Assembly (NCBI GenBank): GCA_902464615.1
Contig: CABQKA010000002.1
Location: forward strand, 124,001 to 188,000
Source of the DNA: an uncultured Prevotella sp.
GTDB lineage: Bacteria > Bacteroidota > Bacteroidia > Bacteroidales > Bacteroidaceae
DNA: 64,000 bases
Reading direction: 5' to 3'
In this document: piece after piece, positions 60,028-64,000 of the stretch
Numbering within the stretch: position 1 is the first letter of the stretch
Layout: each line of letters begins with the position of its first letter
The notes under the pieces: generated by a model
What the model was told of the DNA's origin: nothing
The model's input: only the letters and a program-made list of their open reading frames with translations
Database searches by the model: none
Translations under genes and position numbers: made by a program

Positions 60028-60471
60028 ATGACATTCAAGGAATTATTTTCGCAATTCAGTTTTGCCGAAATCAGACCGGCATTTCTGAATTTATGGCAGA
60101 CCAACGAACCGAAACTGGTCGAACATCTCGATTTGGACAAATGGGAAAGAATTTATCAGAACGTCCAAGCGTTGGAAGCAAAATCATCCCAATATTATAT
60201 CCGTTTAGTATGGCGTTGGGAAACCTGTAGCCCGATGATAGATATGAACTGCTCTGTATACGACAAAGTGGACAATCACCTCGACTGCCCTATGGCCTGC
60301 TATCCTTCGTGGTCGGAAATAGCGGGCATGGAAGTGGTGGTGGAGAAAGACATTGTGATTACGCCTCAAGAGCTTGTTGCAGGCTTGCTGTGGGAAATCA
60401 CTTACTTTGGCGGGACGGAAGAGATTGCACGAAAGAATATGGAAAGAACATTTCATGGAGGAACGAAATGA
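60028..60471 (+). CDS. DUF6557-like protein (short form)
   Basis: 147 residues: MTFKELFSQFSFAEIRPAF at the start and ELVAGLLWEITYFGG at about 118-132. It is a paralogue of the N-terminal part of the protein at 54825-55799. No catalytic motif identified. Its stop overlaps the start of the tiny gene at 60468 as ATGA. Confidence 0.75.
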   Translation: MTFKELFSQFSFAEIRPAFLNLWQTNEPKLVEHLDLDKWERIYQNVQALEAKSSQYYIRLVWRWETCSPMIDMNCSVYDKVDNHLDCPMACYPSWSEIAGMEVVVEKDIVITPQELVAGLLWEITYFGGTEEIARKNMERTFHGGTK

Positions 60472-60584
60472 AACGAGAGCAGATTGTCACGCTCATTTGG
60501 ACCTGTATTATTTCTGCCATAATGCTTTTCCTGCTTGTCTCGCTTTGTGGAGGAATGTCGGAAGAACGGTGGATAAGGATATAA
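60468..60584 (+). CDS. 38-residue single-span membrane peptide
   Basis: MKREQIVTL then one hydrophobic helix (about 8-27, rich in Ile/Leu/Cys) and a short charged tail ending in SEERWIRI. It overlaps the preceding stop by four bases (ATGA), which supports translation. No family known to me. Confidence 0.55.
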   Translation: MKREQIVTLIWTCIISAIMLFLLVSLCGGMSEERWIRI

Positions 60585-60596
60585 GTCGAATATAAT

Positions 60597-60854
60597 ATGG
60601 AAAAAGTAAACGAAGTATTTTTCAGTGAGCATGGGCTGACTTCCACATCGGCATCGCATTTGGCTGATTAGGTGCAAGAGGTTATAGCCGGGAATGAGGC
60701 AAAGTTGAAAAACATGGCCTTTGTGACTGCGAAGGTCGATATTGTAGGCTCATCTTCCGAATCGGGAAGACCATATGAAAATACCCATCGGTTCAAGCAG
60801 AAACGGGAAGTGAACTTGCAAAAGGAATATTGTGTTGACAATCTTTGTCCCTAA
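60597..60854 (+). pseudogene. Gene remnant with an in-frame amber stop
   Basis: ATG 60597 gives 24 codons (MEKVNEVFFSEHGLTSTSASHLAD), then TAG at 60669-60671, then the same frame continues VQEVIAGNEAKLKNMAFVTAKVDIVGSSS to a TAA at 60852. The first and second halves read like one Bacteroidota protein with a conserved HGLTSTSA start. Broken gene is the simple view. Confidence 0.6.
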
Positions 60855-60871
60855 CTTAAATTTTGAATGCA

Positions 60872-61018
60872 ATGGAACATTTGAGAAAAGTATTAGGCCA
60901 ACCGAAAAGAAAATTCCCAATTGGGGAGAAGGCTTATATTGGTTTTATGACTATTGTCCTATCGTGCAAAATAGCGTTATATGTTTTTTGCGGATTACGG
61001 GATGAGCTAAAATATTAA
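60872..61018 (+). CDS. 48-residue small protein
   Basis: MEHLRKVLGQPKRKFPIGEK, then a hydrophobic stretch (about 21-42, AYIGFMTIVLSCKIALYVFC) and GLRDELKY. It could be a single-pass membrane peptide or a fragment. No strong support beyond an intact frame within a decaying region. Confidence 0.35.
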   Translation: MEHLRKVLGQPKRKFPIGEKAYIGFMTIVLSCKIALYVFCGLRDELKY

Positions 61019-61079
61019 GTAGCAATGAACACATGCACGCTTCAATACATCGTGCGCATATTCGCCAATGGGAAATTTG

Positions 61080-61355
61080 TAAAGATAAGGACGAAAAAGC
61101 CGTGAGATAGCGTATCGCAGGCTGGGAAAATACGGTTTTTGCCTATGCGATAGACGAATGTTTATTGTCTTTGCGACGCGAAAGTTAAGGATTAAGGAAA
61201 GATGAGCCGGGCTGAGTAAGAGACCGAATTCATCGAGGCTGCAAGAAAGTCACGAAAGCCTGTCAGCGAGGGGAAAAAGAGTTTGGATGGTACTATAAGC
61301 CGCTGCATGACAGGGTGATATGGATACGTGGATTAACTGAAGCCTGCCGCCAATA
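61080..61355 (+). pseudogene. Decayed coding remnant
   Basis: Two readable protein-like fragments, RIAGWENTVFAYAIDECLLSLRRES and GEKEFGWYYKPLHDRVIWIRG, are separated by stops and a frame break. They look like pieces of one small island gene. No intact product is possible. Confidence 0.4.
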
Positions 61356-61382
61356 GTGGCCGGCTCTCTAAAAATAGAAGTA

Positions 61383-61640
61383 ATGGAGCTTAACACACAA
61401 AAAACAACTGCTGCCACTACGGCAAAGCAATTGCTGTCGGACATTTTGCTTGACATCTCATGGGCGCGTCTCTCCATGAGATACTTTCACCGGAGCCGTT
61501 CTTGGCTGCACCAGAAGCTGGACGGCATCAATAGCAACGGCGACGCGGGAGGATTTACCGACGCTGAGCGGGCACAGCTCCGGGAAGCGCTTAAAGACCT
61601 GGCTTCCCGTATCAGCGCGGCTGCAGACCGCTTCCAGTAA
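61383..61640 (+). CDS. DUF5053-like small protein
   Basis: 85 residues. DISWARLSMRYFHRSRSWLHQKLDGI (about 24-49), then GFTDAERAQLREALKDLASRI, is the pattern I recall as DUF5053, found in Bacteroidota phages and integrative elements. Probably a small DNA-binding or regulatory protein (the SRSWLHQKLDG part resembles a recognition helix), which is inference. Last island gene, followed by a terminator. Confidence 0.8.
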   Translation: MELNTQKTTAATTAKQLLSDILLDISWARLSMRYFHRSRSWLHQKLDGINSNGDAGGFTDAERAQLREALKDLASRISAAADRFQ

Positions 61641-61686
61641 GCACGGGCTTTGTCTTTGATTTTAACAACTTGTTTTTCATGCTCTG

Positions 61687-61717
61687 ACGCCCCGGCGCTT
61701 TTATCGCGCCGGGGCGT
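61687..61717 (+). terminator. Intrinsic terminator at the island's right end
   Basis: acgccccggcgc / gcgccggggcgt perfect 12-base stem with a 7-base loop, then ttgtttt. Confidence 0.9.
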
Positions 61718-61983
61718 TTGTTTTCAAGCATTAGAAGCGGAGTCCGCCGAATAAAAGCGCCCTTTTATCGCGGATGCGTTACGATACTTATCTGTATATC
61801 CCGCGCCGATGACGTTTGATTTGTCCGTCGGTTTGTGCTTTTCCGAAAAGTCCGGGGGAAGGTTGCGCGGGGCAAAAGGTCTTTGTTGCCGCCTTGTTCG
61901 TGTGGCGCGCTTGCGACGGGCCGTATTTTCCGGATAATGTGATGGTTTCATGGCTAGGAGCAGGTGCTTTCCGCCGAAAAACG

Positions 61984-61991
61984 TACCTTTG
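61984..61991 (+). promoter_or_regulatory. Likely promoter -7 box for the EamA gene
   Basis: tacctttg, 260 bases before the EamA start; no -33 ttg found. The rest of the 611-base gap 61641-62251 holds only a terminator and degenerate repeats. Confidence 0.4.
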
Positions 61992-62090
61992 CACCCGCTT
62001 TGCGGAACGGGCGGTTTCCGCGGCACGGCCATTTCGCCGCGCCCTTGCCGTAAGGGGCATTCCGCTGGTCCGCTTTCCCGTTTCAGCAGG

Positions 62091-62160
62091 CTTAGGGGAA
62101 TTTTTCCTGGCCTTAGGGAAATATTTATCGTCCCTATCCCTGTGGCCCGTCCCCGTAGGC
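62091..62160. repeat. Degenerate 21-base repeat, locus H
   Basis: cttagggga-like units at 62091 and 62112 (21 apart), then cctatcc at 62133 and cgtaggcc at 62154, all on the same grid but poorly conserved. Upstream of the EamA gene. Confidence 0.45.
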
Positions 62161-62251
62161 CGGGGGGCTGTGTCCCGCGGGCCCGCTCTCTGCGGCGGCA
62201 TCCGGCAGTTTGTGCCACAGGCGGACGCAATCTCGAATAAATGGAGAAACG

Positions 62252-63193
62252 ATGCGTGTAAAACTGAAAGGTTACCTTTACGGCGCGGTTGCCGCCGTGA
62301 GCTACGGGCTCAATCCCCTGTGCGCCCTTTTCCTTTACGAAGAAGGTCTTACGGCCGGCTCTGTCCTGTTCTACCGTTTTGCCTTTGCCGCCGTGTTGCT
62401 GGCCGGACTGATGGCCGTGCAGCGCAAATCCTTCCGCCTGACGCTTCATGAGGCCGGCGTCCTGTCGTTGCTGGGCGTGATTTTCGCAGTCTCTTCGCTG
62501 ACGTATTTCGTCAGTTTCCATTATATCGCAGCCGGTATTGCGGCCACCCTCATCTTTATGTATCCAGTCATGGTGGCCTTAATCATGTCTCTGTGCTTCA
62601 AGGAACGCCTTCCGGCGGTGATGAAGGTGGCCATCGTGCTGACCCTTTGCGGCATTGTGCTGCTCTATCGCGGCGACGGCGCGGGCGGCCTTTCTCCCGT
62701 CGGTGTCGGGCTGGCGCTGGTCTCGGCCCTGACCTATGCGCTTTATATTGTTGTCGTCAATCGCTATTCGCTGGTCATGTCGGGCGTAAAGCTGACGTTC
62801 TACGCCCTGCTCGTCTGTCTGGCGGTCATTACGCTTTTTGCCGTGTCCACGGGCGAACCGCTTCAGCCGCTGCCCTCACTGCGTGCCTGGTTGTTCGCTT
62901 TCCTGCTGGGGCTGGTGCCTACGGTCGTCTCGCTGGTCACGATGGCCGTGGCCATCCGCTGCATCGGTTCCACGCCTACGGCCGTTATCGGCGCGCTCGA
63001 GCCGGTCACGGCGCTGGTCATCGGCGTTGCCGTTTTCTCCGAGCGTTTCAGCCTGGTCCAGGGCGTCGGTGTCGCCGCCATACTCCTGGCCGTCACGCTC
63101 GTCGTTGCCGGGAAGTCGCTCCGCCGTCCGCCGGTCATGATGCGCGTGCTGCGCGCCGGCCGCTTTGTCTGGAAACATTGGCGGTGGCGCTGA
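62252..63193 (+). CDS. EamA/DMT family transporter
   Basis: 313 residues with ten hydrophobic helices arranged as two EamA repeats (about 5-140 and 150-285). AAVSYGLNPLCALFLYEEGL and STPTAVIGALEPVTALVIGVAVFSERF are the typical repeat ends. Drug/metabolite exporters of this type move amino acids, sugars or other metabolites; the substrate cannot be told. Start ATG 62252 is the only sensible one before helix 1. The C-terminus ends in a basic tail. Confidence 0.93.
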   Translation: MRVKLKGYLYGAVAAVSYGLNPLCALFLYEEGLTAGSVLFYRFAFAAVLLAGLMAVQRKSFRLTLHEAGVLSLLGVIFAVSSLTYFVSFHYIAAGIAATLIFMYPVMVALIMSLCFKERLPAVMKVAIVLTLCGIVLLYRGDGAGGLSPVGVGLALVSALTYALYIVVVNRYSLVMSGVKLTFYALLVCLAVITLFAVSTGEPLQPLPSLRAWLFAFLLGLVPTVVSLVTMAVAIRCIGSTPTAVIGALEPVTALVIGVAVFSERFSLVQGVGVAAILLAVTLVVAGKSLRRPPVMMRVLRAGRFVWKHWRWR

Positions 63194-63222
63194 GGCCGCC
63201 TGCTCCTTTGGATAAATAGGGT

Positions 63223-63255
63223 ATCCTCCGGTCCGTCATCGACAGGCCGGGGGAT
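63223..63255. terminator. Possible hairpin between EamA and acyltransferase genes
   Basis: atcctccgg / ccgggggat 9-base stem (one G-U) between convergent genes; weak T content. Confidence 0.3.
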
Positions 63256-63314
63256 GCTGCATTTGTCCTTTGGCGTAAGGAGTGCTGTGTGCCGGTGCGG
63301 TGCACCGGTCGCCA

Positions 63315-64000
63315 TCAGAGGCGCCGCAGCAGGCGGCGGACAAGTTCATCTGCCGGTCCTTCGATGCGTTTCCATACGAAGATGCGCAGCTGGTCCACGA
63401 GTACGCAGGCTACGTAGACACCTGCGAGGATGGGGATTACCAGCAGGAAATATGCCGCGCCCCAGGCTTCGTGCAGCGCTTGGCATACCGGCGCGTAAAC
63501 CGGTCCGAAGATGAGCCGGTGACCGTGAAGAAGGAAAACGGCAAAGGCCGAGGCTGCCAGCCAATTGACGGCCTTGCTTTGCAGCCGCAGCTTCGAGAAG
63601 GCCAGCAGCAGGAAGAGCGAGGCGGCGATGGTCAGCGGATTGACGTAGCCGGTAATCTTTCCCATGGCATGTGCCAGAAGTATTTCTGCCAGAGGCATCC
63701 GTTGTGCGAGGAAGCCTGTAAGCACCACGCAGCCGGTGTTGACCAGCGCCAGGCCCAGGTAGAGCTGCAGGTCGGTGCGGGCCTTCAGCGTGGCGTAGCG
63801 CGGACTGTAGAGGCGGACGTAGCGCATCAGCAGGTAGAGGCCGGCAAACGAAACGGGCGAATAGCCGCCGGCAAACCATGCCGCGGAGCTGAAGATGCAG
63901 CCGTAGACAGTCTGGAAGAGGAAAAAGAGGATGAGCAGGACGCGCAGCTGCCACCGCGACGTGTGCTCCACCAGCGCGTTGAGCGCCGGGGCGGCGAGAT
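63315..64000 (-). CDS. Acyltransferase 3-like membrane protein, 5' end beyond window
   Basis: The frame enters from the right edge (LAAPALNALVEHTSRWQL...) and stops at 63315, about 228 codons. It has six or seven hydrophobic helices, e.g. LLILFFLFQTVYGCIF, LALVNTGCVVLTGF and AYFLLVIPILAGVYVACVL, and ends in a basic tail. The pattern fits the C-terminal part of an acyltransferase-3 family enzyme that acylates surface sugars. The catalytic N-terminal His/Arg lies outside the window, so this rests on the membrane pattern. Confidence 0.7.
   Translation of the reverse strand, partial: LAAPALNALVEHTSRWQLRVLLILFFLFQTVYGCIFSSAAWFAGGYSPVSFAGLYLLMRYVRLYSPRYATLKARTDLQLYLGLALVNTGCVVLTGFLAQRMPLAEILLAHAMGKITGYVNPLTIAASLFLLLAFSKLRLQSKAVNWLAASAFAVFLLHGHRLIFGPVYAPVCQALHEAWGAAYFLLVIPILAGVYVACVLVDQLRIFVWKRIEGPADELVRRLLRRL

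Larger units (their letters stand above)
45286..61736. mobile_element. AT-rich genomic island inserted behind tRNA-Met
   Basis: Composition changes at the tRNA: for example 46141-46200 has 20 G/C in 60, against 43 in 60 for 5281-5340. Gene content switches to defence and accessory types (DUF262, WYL, RtcB, DprA, PLD, DIP1984, DUF5053), and the 21-base backbone repeats are absent. cattagaa is present directly after the tRNA (45286-45293) and again at 61729-61736, a possible but short direct repeat. No integrase, relaxase or replication gene is visible, so it may be an immobile remnant. Borders are inferred. Confidence 0.65.

Overview
The window is a contiguous piece of a Bacteroidales chromosome. 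Three things point there: the gene order yidD-rnpA-hemD-DUF4271 and DUF4492-cydA; a secreted subtilase with a C-terminal type IX secretion (T9SS) sorting domain; and at least ten promoter-like copies of the Bacteroidota -7 box TAnnTTTG, many with a TTG 19-21 bases upstream. The backbone is GC-rich for this order, so I do not name a genus.

Backbone, 1-45.2 kb. The minus-strand metK cluster (metK, LOG, DUF4271, hemD, rnpA, yidD, tatD) sits behind a leader resembling a SAM-II riboswitch. It is followed by S41 peptidase, coaD, parE and a GNAT-like gene. Cytochrome bd comes next, but cydA and cydB are separated by a 7.7 kb gene for a 2565-residue subtilase with its own promoter. A long minus-strand run from purD continues through two membrane proteins, znuA, znuC, a flippase, an M16 peptidase, and a Nudix hydrolase whose frame stays open into tpx. 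The divergent kbl/tdh pair encodes threonine breakdown. Plus-strand gpmI, rlpA, a metY-like gene, greA, a GH116 glucosidase and a HIT protein are interleaved with a tauE cluster and a WYL regulator.

Island, about 45.29-61.73 kb. Directly behind a tRNA-Met(CAT) the base composition drops sharply, and defence-type genes follow. There are three blocks: (1) minus strand, WYL regulator - DEDDh exonuclease - DUF262/HNH nuclease - DUF262 protein - metallophosphoesterase; (2) plus strand, W-repeat protein - RtcB ligase - unknown; (3) minus strand, DprA-like - RecA-type ATPase - DUF932-like protein split by a -1 frame change at a T7 run - PLD nuclease - DUF6557-like protein. The right edge holds DIP1984 and DUF5053-type genes plus decayed remnants. 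No integrase is visible. Blocks 1 and 3 are the best candidates for undescribed systems.

Right flank, 61.7-64 kb. The GC-rich backbone resumes with an EamA transporter and a truncated acyltransferase.

A second unusual layer is a family of short intergenic repeats, ACGGGnnTnRG-like elements placed on a strict 21-base grid. It occurs at seven or eight backbone intergenic sites, and I see none inside the island.
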